The notes: a model not told the origin generated them from the sequence alone. Shown: positions 1 through 7,781, numbered from the stretch's first letter. The stretch: 64,000 bases of DNA from an uncultured Faecalibacterium sp. (GCA_900539945.1 UQDV01000006.1:39215-103214), one strand, 5' to 3'. Translations and numbers: made by a program.

Positions 1-138
1 ACGGATGAACTCGGTGGGCACTTCCTGCTTGACGATCTCGGCACCGGCGATGGTGTCGGGCAGCAGCTTCACCGCCTCAAAAGCGGGGTTGACGGTCTCG
101 CCGCCAAAGGGGTCGAAACCAGTGAGCAGAATCTTCAT
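1..138 (-). CDS. pcp: Pyroglutamyl-peptidase I (partial, N-terminal 46 residues)
   Basis: The first 46 residues are visible and the rest lies beyond the window edge. The N-terminus [13 protein letters not shown] followed by N-P-A-x-E-A-V is the hallmark start of the C15 family, cytosolic cysteine peptidases that remove an N-terminal pyroglutamate from peptides. The catalytic Glu, Cys and His lie outside the window, so activity cannot be judged. It is the last visible gene of a four-gene minus-strand operon with DUF969, DUF979 and an M29-like aminopeptidase. A GAGG ribosome site lies about 11 nt before the ATG. Identity is confident despite the truncation. Confidence 0.9.
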   Translation of the reverse strand, partial: MKILLTGFDPFGGETVNPAFEAVKLLPDTIAGAEIVKQEVPTEFIR

Positions 139-156
139 AGTAAAAAGCCTCGATTC

Positions 157-1152
157 TCAGATATAAATGGACGGCTCCAGAACGGTGAGCTGTCCGTGAT
201 CCATGATCATGCGGTTGTCCACATAGATGCAGGGAGCGTGGGTGACCAGATCGTAATGGCCGGAAGCATCCTGCACACCGCCCAGCGCAATGTTGCGCCC
301 GAACCCGATATGGAAGGTGCCATAGGTGGATTCGTCCTCGATGTAGCAGTTGCCTGCACAGCGGGAGTGGGTGTTGAGCCCGATGCCGAACTCCGCCGCC
401 ACCACCATGTTCTCCGGGTCGTGGAAGCGGGCCAGAAACTGCTTGAGCCGCCTGCCGCTGGCATTGTCCTCGATCTCCACGATGCGGCCGCCGCGCAGCT
501 CCACCCGCACGGGGCTGTCCACGATGCCGATATAGCCCATGGAACCGTCCAGGATCAGGGTGCCGTTGGTGTCGCTCTCCACCGGTGCCACATACACTTC
601 CACGCTGGCAGAGGAAAGGCCCTTGCCGTCGTGGCAGCAGCCGTTGAAGAAGCCGGGCACACGCCCCTCGATGTTGAAATCCAGGTTCGTGCCAAGCTCC
701 GTGGTCACATGGATGTGTCTGGCGTTCTGGTAGCAGGCCATGATGATGCTGGCCATGATCCTGCTTTTGGGCAGGCTCATGTTCAGGAAGTCGTAGCTCA
801 ACAGTGACTGCCCGTTGCTGGTGCTCAGCGGCAGCGACAAAAACCGGTTGCGGCGGGCGATGACCCGCTTGACGGCCCGTGTGGTGATGAGGGAATACTC
901 GGCAGCACCGATCACGGCGTTGTAGGGGTCAAAGGCGTCCTCGCGGTCATCGAAATACTGGCCCACCTGCTCGTGCAGGTCGTCCAGCATCAACACATCC
1001 GCCACGCTGCCCACCGCCTGTGCGGCTTGCTGCATGGCCGCCACCTCGACAGCATACTTCTGGCTGGATACGATCAAGATGCGTTCGCCTGCACGGAGCC
1101 GGACCCAGTCGCGAATAATGATATCGGCTCCGTGCTGAATTGCTTGTTCCAT
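157..1152 (-). CDS. M29-like aminopeptidase (leucyl aminopeptidase family)
   Basis: A 331-residue protein resembling the M29 (AmpS/thermophilic aminopeptidase) superfamily, metallo-exopeptidases that trim N-terminal residues. The C-terminal half carries the recognisable signatures: an AEFGIGLN segment, then GN-x-x-IEDE, GT-x-HIGFGRN and a final GHYDLV, which supply Glu, His and Asp candidates for the dinuclear metal site. It is shorter than classical M29 enzymes (about 400 residues), so it may belong to the divergent branch that also includes ring-opening dioxygenases. It lies between the DUF979 gene and pcp, so a role in finishing degradation of pyroglutamyl peptides is plausible. The ribosome site is weak (GAGTGATTC). 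Confidence 0.72.
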   Translation of the reverse strand: MEQAIQHGADIIIRDWVRLRAGERILIVSSQKYAVEVAAMQQAAQAVGSVADVLMLDDLHEQVGQYFDDREDAFDPYNAVIGAAEYSLITTRAVKRVIARRNRFLSLPLSTSNGQSLLSYDFLNMSLPKSRIMASIIMACYQNARHIHVTTELGTNLDFNIEGRVPGFFNGCCHDGKGLSSASVEVYVAPVESDTNGTLILDGSMGYIGIVDSPVRVELRGGRIVEIEDNASGRRLKQFLARFHDPENMVVAAEFGIGLNTHSRCAGNCYIEDESTYGTFHIGFGRNIALGGVQDASGHYDLVTHAPCIYVDNRMIMDHGQLTVLEPSIYI

Positions 1153-1177
1153 TGAATCACTCGATCTAACAAAAAAA

Positions 1178-2131
1178 TCACTTCAGGAGGATCATCATCA
1201 CGATCTGGACCACCATCATGATGATGGCGACAGGAACCTGATTCTTGATGACGCCCATGGGCTTCTTCATATCCAGCAGTGCCACGGGCACGGTGTTGAA
1301 GTTTGCAGCCATGGGGGTGCACAGGGTGCCGCAGAAGCCGCAGGTCAAAGCCAGCATGCCGATGACCACCGGGTTTGCGCCGTGGGCCAGCACGAACGGG
1401 TAGCCGATGCCCACGGTCATCACGGTGATGGCGGCGTAGGCGTTGCCCATGATCATGGTGAACAGCATCATGCCGATGGCGTACACCACGATACCGGCGT
1501 TCACATTGCCCTCGGGGATGATGTGGCTGACCAGGTCAGAGATCACATCGCCGACACCGGCAGCGGTGAAGACGGAGCCAAGGCAGGCCAGCAGCATGGG
1601 CAGCATGGACAGGGGGCCCACGGTGGACAGCATGCGCTCGGAATCGTTCAGGAAGGTGGAGGGCTTGTTGTCGCGGTTCATGATCATCAGCAGGATGATG
1701 GCCACGAGAACGCCCAGAGCCACGCCGTTCAGGGCGGACAGGCCGATGCCCATGCCGGTGATGGCGCAGAGGACGGCCAGCATGCCGATGCTCAGGGTGG
1801 GGACAAAGATCTTCATGCCGATCTTCTCATAGGTAGCCTCGGTCTCGGCCTTGGTGGCAGCAGAGACAGCGCCCTTCTTGACCTTCTTGAGGATGGCGGG
1901 GATGCACATCACCACCACCAGGATGCCGCTCACCAGAGAGGGCAGCCAGCGGCCCAGGGCAAGCACGACGCCCAGCACGGCCCAGAAGATAAAGGTGCCC
2001 ACGGGTTCCGGGTTCTCCTTATCCTTCAGGTTCTTCACGCCGCAGTAGATGCACAGCAGGCCGATGATAAAGTAGATGATCTCCATCACCTTGGTGGACA
2101 GGCTGTAATCAGCACTCATAAAAAAGCTCAT
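1178..2131 (-). CDS. DUF979 family membrane protein (putative permease subunit)
   Basis: A 317-residue integral membrane protein with about nine hydrophobic segments and a lysine-rich loop (KKVKKG) near residue 85. Sequence and position match DUF979, which is almost always encoded next to DUF969. The pair is predicted to be a permease and has been noted near pyroglutamyl-peptidase and 5-oxoprolinase genes; transport of pyroglutamate or its peptides is therefore an inference from context. A good GGGAGG site precedes the ATG. The gene lies 14 nt after the DUF969 stop, so the two are cotranscribed. Confidence 0.8.
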   Translation of the reverse strand: MSFFMSADYSLSTKVMEIIYFIIGLLCIYCGVKNLKDKENPEPVGTFIFWAVLGVVLALGRWLPSLVSGILVVVMCIPAILKKVKKGAVSAATKAETEATYEKIGMKIFVPTLSIGMLAVLCAITGMGIGLSALNGVALGVLVAIILLMIMNRDNKPSTFLNDSERMLSTVGPLSMLPMLLACLGSVFTAAGVGDVISDLVSHIIPEGNVNAGIVVYAIGMMLFTMIMGNAYAAITVMTVGIGYPFVLAHGANPVVIGMLALTCGFCGTLCTPMAANFNTVPVALLDMKKPMGVIKNQVPVAIIMMVVQIVMMILLK

Positions 2132-2145
2132 TCTTCTGTCCTCCC

Positions 2146-2817
2146 TTACTTATAGTACTTCTGGATCATCTTGCGATCCTTGATCACATAGAATACGATG
2201 GCGACCACAGTGGCAATGATGCACACGGGGATCTCGATGGCAGCCAGCTGGGCCAGCTCCACCTCGATGCCCAGGCCGGCCAAAGTGCTCTGCACCAGCA
2301 GGCCGCCGGAACCGCCCACGAACAGGACCTGACCGAAGAACCAGGTGATGTTCTCCATGCCGGAAGCCATACCCTTCAGCTCCTCGACATGCTCCTCATT
2401 GGGCTCATAGCCCTGTGCCACAATGGCACCTTCGGCCATGGGCATGATGACGGGGCGCACGAAACCGGCCACGCCGCCAAAGCCCACGTTGAAGGCTGCA
2501 AAGACCGAGCGCATCACGCCGTAGATGCCGATGACCAGGCCGGAGGTGGCACCCTTGAACTTGCCAATCAGGGCAGCAGCTGCTTCACGCAGGCCGTTGC
2601 GCTCCAGCGTGCCGGTGACCAGCATCACGATGATGAAGATGGCCATGCTGCGGTTTGCCACAAAGGTGCTGCCCAGCGTTTCCAGCAGAGTGACCGGGCC
2701 CAGACCGCCAACCAGTGCAGTCACAACGGCTGCCACCAGAATGACCAGAATGGAGTCCAGCTTCAGTGCAAAGCCAGCGATGACGATGACAATGCCAAGT
2801 AGTTTCAGTAGTTCCAT
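2146..2817 (-). CDS. DUF969 family membrane protein (putative permease subunit)
   Basis: A 223-residue, highly hydrophobic protein with about six membrane segments, matching DUF969 in length and in the adjacent DUF979 partner. Both proteins resemble halves of a larger ion-coupled transporter, so they may work as a heteromeric permease. It is the first clear gene of the pcp operon and has a strong AGGAAGG ribosome site. No convincing promoter was found between 2818 and 2937, so transcription may start upstream of the 2938-3351 gene. The substrate is not shown by sequence. Confidence 0.8.
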   Translation of the reverse strand: MELLKLLGIVIVIAGFALKLDSILVILVAAVVTALVGGLGPVTLLETLGSTFVANRSMAIFIIVMLVTGTLERNGLREAAAALIGKFKGATSGLVIGIYGVMRSVFAAFNVGFGGVAGFVRPVIMPMAEGAIVAQGYEPNEEHVEELKGMASGMENITWFFGQVLFVGGSGGLLVQSTLAGLGIEVELAQLAAIEIPVCIIATVVAIVFYVIKDRKMIQKYYK

Positions 2818-2937
2818 AATTGCCTTCCTTTATACTTATATTTTCCCGGCATCGTACCGCGCCCCGGCAGCCTGTGGGTCAGAGGGCCGCAGGGGAAAAG
2901 CCGTGTGCCGAAAAGACGAGAAGGGGGAAGAGCCTGC

Positions 2938-3351
2938 TCAGAGGCGGACGAAAGCCGCCAGCAGAGCCGAGAATGCGGCCGCCGTGATCCACAGCGGGAC
3001 AAGGCGGCGGCGCAGGTGGGCGGCGATGTCGCACTGCTCCAGCACACCGGAGGCCTTGAGGGGCACCACGGTGGTGGAAGCGGGCACGGCGGCCTCGCTG
3101 CCATAGGGATTTGAAGAGGTGAACTCGCCGGTGCCGTCCTTGGCCGGGCAGGCGTACACGCCGTACCAGGAAGCCAGGATGCCGCCCTTCCCGGCGGCGG
3201 CCTTCTGCACCCGTACCCGCTGCACGGTCAGTGCCTCGGCCCTGCGCTCCTCCACCATCAGGTTGACGCGCATCATGTTCACAAGGTTCAGCACCGAGGA
3301 CACGGCGATGAGCAGATCAAAGACCAGTACCAGAATGAGCAGCGGGTGCAT
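2938..3351 (-). CDS. Small two-segment membrane protein of unknown function
   Basis: A 137-residue protein with a hydrophobic segment at residues 3-24 and another near the C-terminus (about 116-134), enclosing a polar central domain with two cysteines. No family was recognised. A good promoter lies upstream (TTACTT, 17-nt spacer, TATAAT on the minus strand at 3418-3446), which supports it being a real gene. It lies 120 nt upstream of the DUF969 gene in the same direction and may lead that operon. Topology suggests an anchored protein with its middle on one side of the membrane. Confidence 0.6.
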   Translation of the reverse strand: MHPLLILVLVFDLLIAVSSVLNLVNMMRVNLMVEERRAEALTVQRVRVQKAAAGKGGILASWYGVYACPAKDGTGEFTSSNPYGSEAAVPASTTVVPLKASGVLEQCDIAAHLRRRLVPLWITAAAFSALLAAFVRL

Positions 3352-3417
3352 GGGCAGTTCCCTCCAAAAGCGGTGCCGCAGCCCGCAGGCGGTGCAGTAC
3401 CTTACAACGTTAAACTT

Positions 3418-3446
3418 ATTATATCATAAAACCATCACAAAAGTAA
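3418..3446 (-). promoter_or_regulatory. Sigma-A-type promoter for the 2938-3351 gene
   Basis: On the minus strand there is TTACTT, a 17-nt spacer and a perfect TATAAT, about 65 nt before the start codon. Confidence 0.65.
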
Positions 3447-3660
3447 ATGAATCGCCCCAGATTCGCGTTTGCGAAGTGCAGCGGAGCAATGAAAGCCCCA
3501 GTGGGGCTTTTAAGCGACAGAGCGGTCTTGCGCCAGCAAGATGGAGGGGCCTCGCCCCGACAAGCTCCGGACGATAAGCACAAAAAAATCCCCCGTTTCC
3601 CGAAAGAAACAGGGGAAGTGTGCCGGTTAGTTTAAAAGAAGAGCAAACAGAACGATCTCG
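3447..3660. repeat. Intergenic hairpin cluster with a stray terminator copy
   Basis: This gap holds several palindromes: AAAGCCCC/GGGGCTTT near 3493-3512, GGGGC/GCCCC near 3544-3558, and a terminator-like hairpin at 3582-3616 (CCCCCGTTTC/GAAACAGGGG, A-tract on the left, so oriented for minus-strand transcription). The last is nearly identical to the nfnB terminator at 4634-4671, yet no minus-strand gene ends here. No coding sequence is supported. Confidence 0.5.
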
Positions 3661-3671
3661 GCCGCACAGCG

Positions 3672-3769
3672 CTTTATCGTAAGGCTAAAAAAGCGCAGAT
3701 GTAACAGCATATCTGTGATATGCAAACCAACGCGGTTGCTGTTGCATTAAAAAAGTTGGTTTGCTATAA
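3672..3769 (+). repeat. 98-nt structured repeat R, copy 1
   Basis: Matches 4489-4588 in the same orientation. Both copies hold two hairpins: GCATATC/GATATGC (3707-3723) and GCAAACCAAC/GTTGGTTTGC (3722-3731 with 3755-3764). The stems are the best conserved parts and the loops differ. The copies flank the lipoprotein gene at 3951. Confidence 0.7.
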
Positions 3770-3870
3770 ATTTTCAGAGGCTCCCACGGCATTTTCTCCA
3801 ATTCCGGTGTTGGCATTTTGGTTATAGCTACGAACTTATTTGTTGTAAGTACTATTTGTAGAACAATATA

Positions 3871-3899
3871 TTGACAGATATGATCAGCTCTGCTACGTT
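3871..3899 (+). promoter_or_regulatory. Candidate promoter for the 3951 lipoprotein
   Basis: A perfect TTGACA at 3871-3876, a 17-nt spacer and a weak -10 (TACGTT), 52 nt before the start codon. Confidence 0.45.
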
Positions 3900-3950
3900 A
3901 AGTACAGGGTGACCACCATTTTTATTCTATTCAAAAAAGGAGGCTTGACC

Positions 3951-4403
3951 ATGAAACGACTTCGCTTAGGCATACAACTGGCTATATGCCTGCTTGTTTC
4001 TCTGATGTTGCTTCTGTGCGGCTGCAGTCGGACAGAAACCAGAGAGATTCCGGCCAGTTCTGTACCGGAAACCGTCCAGGCAACACCGGAATCCGTAAAA
4101 AAGAACACCTCCCTTACCCCGCAGGAAGAATTGGAAAAGCTTTCTTTGACACCGCAGACCACACAGTGCCCTATTTGCGGAGGAACCGATCTGAAGGTAA
4201 CACTTGCAAGTTCTGAAGTGCAAAAAGGGAGCATGCGTGCACAGAAGTGTATCCACTATCTCTATGGGGAAGATTATGTCAGCCCGCTGAACCTTCGTGT
4301 ATGTGACGTTTGCTTATCGTGCACTTATCCCGAAGACCCCTGGCACGGAGATTGCTATGATGTCCCGCTTGGTTCCAGCACCGTCTGTCATGGCTATCAG
4401 TGA
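3951..4403 (+). CDS. Lipoprotein with two CxxC pairs (zinc-ribbon-like)
   Basis: A 150-residue exported lipoprotein. The start at 3951 is chosen because AAAAAGGAGG lies just upstream and the protein then begins with a textbook signal peptide (MKRLRL, hydrophobic stretch, lipobox LLCGC with lipidated Cys25). After a Ser/Thr/Pro linker come CPICGG and, about 45 residues later, CDVCLSC, which could form a metal-binding ribbon outside the membrane. No known family was recognised. It stands alone, with a terminator at 4464-4494 and a copy of repeat R on each side, an arrangement that suggests a small acquired or mobile segment. Confidence 0.72.
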   Translation: MKRLRLGIQLAICLLVSLMLLLCGCSRTETREIPASSVPETVQATPESVKKNTSLTPQEELEKLSLTPQTTQCPICGGTDLKVTLASSEVQKGSMRAQKCIHYLYGEDYVSPLNLRVCDVCLSCTYPEDPWHGDCYDVPLGSSTVCHGYQ

Positions 4404-4463
4404 GATTCCCGTTTTAAACTGTGATCATTTGACAAAACAGAGCAAATATGCCATCACAAAAAG

Positions 4464-4494
4464 GCAGAACTTCGCAGGAGGTTCTGCTTTTTTT
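4464..4494 (+). terminator. Rho-independent terminator after the lipoprotein
   Basis: GCAGAAC pairs with GTTCTGC across a 10-nt loop, followed by seven T residues. Confidence 0.85.
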
Positions 4495-4588
4495 ATCGCA
4501 AGGCTAGAAATTAGCGTAACCGTAACAGCATATCTGCGATATGCAAACCAACGTTGTTGCAGTCGCATTAAAAAGTTGGTTTGCTATA
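4489..4588 (+). repeat. Structured repeat R, copy 2
   Basis: Same two-hairpin architecture as 3672-3769, with GCATATC/GATATGC at 4528-4544 and GCAAACCAAC/GTTGGTTTGC at 4543-4584. It begins inside the T-tract of the preceding terminator. Confidence 0.7.
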
Positions 4589-4633
4589 GTTGGAACAAAA
4601 CCTTCGCCTTGTTATTGCAGCCCTCCGGAATGG

Positions 4634-4671
4634 CACAAAAAAATCCCCCGTTTCCCGGAGGAAACAGGGGA
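4634..4671 (-). terminator. Terminator of the nfnAB operon
   Basis: On the minus strand, CCCCTGTTTC pairs with GAAACGGGGG and is followed by seven T residues, 23 nt after the nfnB stop codon. A near copy lies at 3582-3616. Confidence 0.85.
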
Positions 4672-4693
4672 GGGGACTGCCTTGCGGCAGCAA

Positions 4694-6088
4694 TTACTTG
4701 TTCTGGATGTACTCGTGGATGGCCTTGGCGGCAGCCTTGCCGGCACCCATGGCCTTGATGACGGTAGCGGCACCGGTCACGGCGTCGCCGCCGGCGTACA
4801 CGCCGTCACGGCTGGTCTTGCCGTCGTCGCCGTCGGTGACGATGCAGCCGTGCTTGTTGGTCTCCAGACCCGGGGTGGTGGAGCGGATCAGCGGGTTGGG
4901 GCTGGTGCCCAGGCTCATGATCACGGTGTCCACGTCCAGCTCAAACTCGCTGCCCTTCTTCTCGATGGGGCGGCGGCGGCCGGAAGCATCGGGCTCGCCC
5001 AGCTCCATCTCCACGCAGGTGATGGACTGGACGAAGCCTTCGTCGTTGGCGTGGATCTCCACGGGGTTGCACAGGGTCTTGAAGATGATGCCCTCTTCCT
5101 CGGCGTGCTCCACCTCTTCCTTACGGGCAGGCAGCTCGGCCATGCCGCGGCGGTAGACGATGTACACGGTCTCGGCACCCAGACGCATGGCGCTGCGGGC
5201 AGCATCCATGGCCACGTTGCCGCCGCCCACGACGGCGACCTTCTTGCCGGTGCGGATGGGGGTCTTGCTGGTGGGCAGGTAAGCCTTCATCAGGTTGGAG
5301 CGGGTCAGGAACTCGTTGGCGGAGTACACGCCCTTCAGGCTCTCGCCGGGGATGCCCATGAAGCGGGGCAGACCGGCACCGGAGCCCACGAACACGGCCT
5401 CGTAGCCGTACTCGCCCATCAGCTCGTCGATGGTCAGCACCTTGCCGATGACCATGTTGCACTCAAAATCCACGCCCATCTTCTTCAGGCCGTCGATCTC
5501 CTGCTGCACGATGGCCTTGGGCAGACGGAACTCGGGGATGCCGTACATCAGCACGCCGCCGGCCACATGCAGGGCCTCGTACACGGTCACCTTGTAGCCC
5601 AGCTTGGCCAGGTCGCCTGCAGCGGTCAGGCCGGCAGGGCCTGCACCGATGATGGCCACCTTGTGGCCGTTCCACTCGGGCACGACGGGTGCGGTGTGCA
5701 CGTTCTCGCGGTGCCAATCGGCCACAAAGCGCTCCAGGCGGCCGATGCCCACGGGCTCGTTCTTGATGCCGCGGGTGCACTTGCCCTCGCACTGGCTCTC
5801 CTGCGGGCAGACACGGCCGCAGACAGCGGGCAGGGAAGAGGAGCGGTTGATGACCTGATAAGCGGCCTCAAAGTCGCCCTCGGCCACATGCGCGATGAAC
5901 TCCGGGATGTCGATGCCCACCGGGCAGCCGGTCTGGCAGGGCTTGTTCTTGCAGTGGATGCAGCGCTTGGCCTCGTTGATGGCCATTTCTTCGGTGTAGC
6001 CCAGAGCAACTTCCTTGAAGTTCTTGTTGCGGACGTTGGGGTCCTGCGTGGGCATGGGGCACTTTTTGGGATCCATATTGAAAGCCAT
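4694..6088 (-). CDS. nfnB: NfnB: NADPH-side subunit of NADH-dependent ferredoxin:NADP+ oxidoreductase
   Basis: A 464-residue flavoprotein of the GltD/glutamate synthase small-subunit type. The start MAFNMDPKK was chosen for its AGGAGGG site; longer reading frames are artefacts. The N-terminus has two cysteine clusters for [4Fe-4S] centres (CIHCKNKPC...GCP and CPQESQCEGKC), then an FAD motif IIGAGPAGLTAAG (about residue 145) and an NADP motif VVGGGNVAMDAA (about 285). On its own it would be annotated as glutamate synthase beta chain, but no large subunit is present and it follows an NfnA-like gene by one base. This is the Nfn arrangement, in which the complex couples NADH and ferredoxin oxidation to NADP+ reduction by flavin electron bifurcation in the cytosol. 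Confidence 0.87.
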   Translation of the reverse strand: MAFNMDPKKCPMPTQDPNVRNKNFKEVALGYTEEMAINEAKRCIHCKNKPCQTGCPVGIDIPEFIAHVAEGDFEAAYQVINRSSSLPAVCGRVCPQESQCEGKCTRGIKNEPVGIGRLERFVADWHRENVHTAPVVPEWNGHKVAIIGAGPAGLTAAGDLAKLGYKVTVYEALHVAGGVLMYGIPEFRLPKAIVQQEIDGLKKMGVDFECNMVIGKVLTIDELMGEYGYEAVFVGSGAGLPRFMGIPGESLKGVYSANEFLTRSNLMKAYLPTSKTPIRTGKKVAVVGGGNVAMDAARSAMRLGAETVYIVYRRGMAELPARKEEVEHAEEEGIIFKTLCNPVEIHANDEGFVQSITCVEMELGEPDASGRRRPIEKKGSEFELDVDTVIMSLGTSPNPLIRSTTPGLETNKHGCIVTDGDDGKTSRDGVYAGGDAVTGAATVIKAMGAGKAAAKAIHEYIQNK

Positions 6089-6089
6089 C

Positions 6090-6935
6090 TTACATTCCCT
6101 CCTGAGTCTTGAACAGATTGCAGGCTGCCTCACGGGCGTGTGCCTCAAAGGGGCGGTACATGGTGCCGCGGGCCATGGCCTCGTCAAAGTCCACCAGGTC
6201 GCCGTCAAAGTCGGGGCCGTCCACGCAGGCAAACTTGGTCTGGCCGCCTACGGTCAGGCGGCAGCCGCCGCACATGCCGGTGCCGTCGATCATGATGGGG
6301 TTCATGGAAACGATGCTCTTCAGGCCGTGCTTCTGGCAGGTCTTGACCACGAACTTCATCATGATCAGCGGGCCGATGGTGATGACCAGGTCATACTGGT
6401 TGCCGGCTGCCACCAGCTCGTCCAGCGCAGCGGTGACCACGCCCTTGGTGCCGTAGCTGCCGTCATCGGTCATGATGCGCAGCTCGTCGCTGCAGGCCTT
6501 GAACTCGTCCTCCAGAATCAGCAGATCCTTGTTGCGGAAGCCGATGACGCTGTGCACCACACAGCCCTGATCGTGCAGTTCCTTGGCAATGGGCAGGGCA
6601 ATGGCGCAGCCCACGCCGCCGCCGACCACGCACACCTTCTTCAGGCCTTCCACCTCGGTGGCACGGCCCAGCGGGCCCACAAAGTCGTGGACGCTGTCGC
6701 CCACGTTCAGGCTGTTCAGCTCCATGGTAGTGCCGCCGACGATCTGGAAGATGATCTCCACGGTACCGGCCTCGCGGTCGTAACCGGCGACCGTCAGGGG
6801 GATGCGCTCGCTGTCCTCAAACGGGCGGACAATGATGAACTGACCCGGCTTTGCCTTTTTGGCGATCAGCGGGGCTTCAATGACCATCTTTGTCACGGTG
6901 GGGTTCAGCGCGACCTTTTCAGTGATCTTATACAT
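6090..6935 (-). CDS. nfnA: NfnA: NADH-side FAD/[2Fe-2S] subunit (PyrK-like)
   Basis: A 281-residue ferredoxin reductase-like protein. The start MYKITEKV follows a GGAG site; the longer frame is unsupported. It has an N-terminal FAD barrel (PGQFIIVRPF, RIPLTVAGYD), a Rossmann nucleotide site (VCVVGGGVGCAIALPIA, about residue 100) and a C-terminal [2Fe-2S] loop (DGTGMCGGC...KFAC). Three cysteines plus a nearby Asp fit the unusual cluster ligation reported for NfnA. Related subunits serve dihydroorotate dehydrogenase (PyrK) or sulfide dehydrogenase, but the one-base junction to the NfnB-like gene favours Nfn. This complex would link glycolytic NADH and reduced ferredoxin to biosynthetic NADPH. 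Confidence 0.87.
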   Translation of the reverse strand: MYKITEKVALNPTVTKMVIEAPLIAKKAKPGQFIIVRPFEDSERIPLTVAGYDREAGTVEIIFQIVGGTTMELNSLNVGDSVHDFVGPLGRATEVEGLKKVCVVGGGVGCAIALPIAKELHDQGCVVHSVIGFRNKDLLILEDEFKACSDELRIMTDDGSYGTKGVVTAALDELVAAGNQYDLVITIGPLIMMKFVVKTCQKHGLKSIVSMNPIMIDGTGMCGGCRLTVGGQTKFACVDGPDFDGDLVDFDEAMARGTMYRPFEAHAREAACNLFKTQEGM

Positions 6936-7040
6936 CGTGTATGCTCCTTTATGCTGACATTTCCATCTCCGCGCACAAAAACGCGCGCCGGCCTGCAAGG
7001 GGTGGGCGCAGCGTTCCTGTACGACCTATTGACACGCTCT

Positions 7041-7069
7041 ATTATAATAGTTCCCGGTGTGGAATGCAA
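7041..7069 (-). promoter_or_regulatory. Promoter of nfnAB
   Basis: On the minus strand there is TTGCAT, a 17-nt spacer and a perfect TATAAT, about 105 nt before the nfnA start codon. Confidence 0.75.
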
Positions 7070-7117
7070 ATAAATTTTCTTCGCATCAGCGGGGTAGAAC
7101 CTGAACGAAATTGAATA

Positions 7118-7137
7118 GTCATCGGACGTCCGATGAC
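7118..7137. promoter_or_regulatory. Perfect 20-bp palindrome, candidate operator
   Basis: GTCATCGGAC followed directly by its exact reverse complement GTCCGATGAC. It lies between the nfnAB promoter (minus) and the tRNA promoter (plus), about 50 bp upstream of the nfnAB -35. No T-tract follows, so a protein site is more likely than a terminator. The cognate regulator is unknown. Confidence 0.6.
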
Positions 7138-7230
7138 GTGATGCAGAGATGTCTGAAATTGCAAATTGCACGATGCAGGGCCGAATGTCGGTCTTTTGCC
7201 CCAAAAATTGCAAAAAATGCAGATTGGGTG

Positions 7231-7259
7231 TTGACAACGGCCCCGGCTTGCGGTATAAT
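7231..7259 (+). promoter_or_regulatory. Strong promoter of the tRNA cluster
   Basis: Perfect TTGACA (7231-7236), 17-nt spacer, perfect TATAAT (7254-7259), about 40 nt before the first tRNA. Confidence 0.92.
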
Positions 7260-7305
7260 AATCGACGTCGCCGGGAGCAACACCCCGGGACGCCACATGG
7301 AGTAT

Positions 7306-7381
7306 GCGGCCGTAGCTCATCTGGTAGAGCGCCACCTTGCCAAGGTGGAGGTAGCGAGTTCGAGCCTCGTCGGCCGCTCCA
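7306..7381 (+). tRNA. tRNA-Gly(GCC), copy 1
   Basis: A full cloverleaf: acceptor GCGGCCG/CGGCCGC, anticodon stem CCACC/GGTGG around loop TTGCCAA with anticodon GCC, T-loop TTCGAGC, discriminator T and encoded CCA. Identical to the copy at 7924. Confidence 0.97.
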
Positions 7382-7388
7382 TTTATGT

Positions 7389-7464
7389 GGAAGTTTAGCT
7401 CAGCTGGGAGAGCATCTGCCTTACAAGCAGAGGGTCAGCGGTTCGAGCCCGTTAACTTCCACCA
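7389..7464 (+). tRNA. tRNA-Val(TAC)
   Basis: Acceptor GGAAGTT/AACTTCC, anticodon stem CTGCC/GGCAG-type pairing around loop TTACAAG with anticodon TAC, T-loop TTCGAGC, discriminator A and encoded CCA. Confidence 0.96.
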
Positions 7465-7467
7465 TGT

Positions 7468-7541
7468 GGCCCGGTAGCTCAGTTGGTTAGAGCACCAGCC
7501 TGTCACGCTGGGGGTCGTCGGTTCGAGCCCGATCCGGGTCG
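7468..7541 (+). tRNA. tRNA-Asp(GTC), CCA not encoded
   Basis: Acceptor GGCCCGG/CCGGGTC (one G-T pair), anticodon GTC in loop CTGTCAC, T-loop TTCGAGC, discriminator G. The next three bases are CTT, so CCA must be added after transcription, unlike the other four tRNAs here. Confidence 0.95.
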
Positions 7542-7544
7542 CTT

Positions 7545-7662
7545 CGTCGGAAATCCTGCTGTTCATCGGCAATCCTTGCAAGCAAGGCTTGCGTGATGAA
7601 CGCCAGATTTCCTCCTCTTCCCCACAAATCTTTGCTGCGCAAACATTTGCGGGGGCCCCGAT
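7545..7662 (+). repeat. 118-nt double-hairpin element, copy 1 (after tRNA-Asp)
   Basis: Starts three bases after the tRNA-Asp discriminator. A long arm pairs GGAAATC (7549-7555) with GATTTCC (7606-7612), then TTCATC with GATGAA, then an inner stem at 7570-7591. A second hairpin pairs CCCCACAAA with TTTGCGGGG. Copy 2 at 7782-7899 has exactly the same length and about 80% identity, with compensatory changes in the stems. Confidence 0.8.
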
Positions 7663-7705
7663 TCATGAGAGTTCGGGAGGGTGCAGGGACAAATGCACCG
7701 GTTAT

Positions 7706-7781
7706 GCCTCTGTAGCTCAGTCGGTAGAGCAGGGGACTGAAAATCCCCGTGTCATTGGTTCGATTCCGATCGGAGGCACCA
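7706..7781 (+). tRNA. tRNA-Phe(GAA)
   Basis: Acceptor GCCTCTG/CGGAGGC, anticodon stem GGGGA/TCCCC around loop CTGAAAA with anticodon GAA, T-loop TTCGATT, discriminator A and encoded CCA. It is the cognate of the T-box upstream of pheST in this window. Confidence 0.96.

Noticed and set aside
3447..4690. An insertion sequence around the lipoprotein gene
   Set aside because: No transposase, terminal inverted repeats or target duplication; only small repeats are present.
4694..6935. Glutamate synthase small subunit with sulfide or dihydroorotate dehydrogenase
   Set aside because: No GltB large subunit or PyrD is adjacent, and the A-B gene order with one-base spacing fits NfnAB better.
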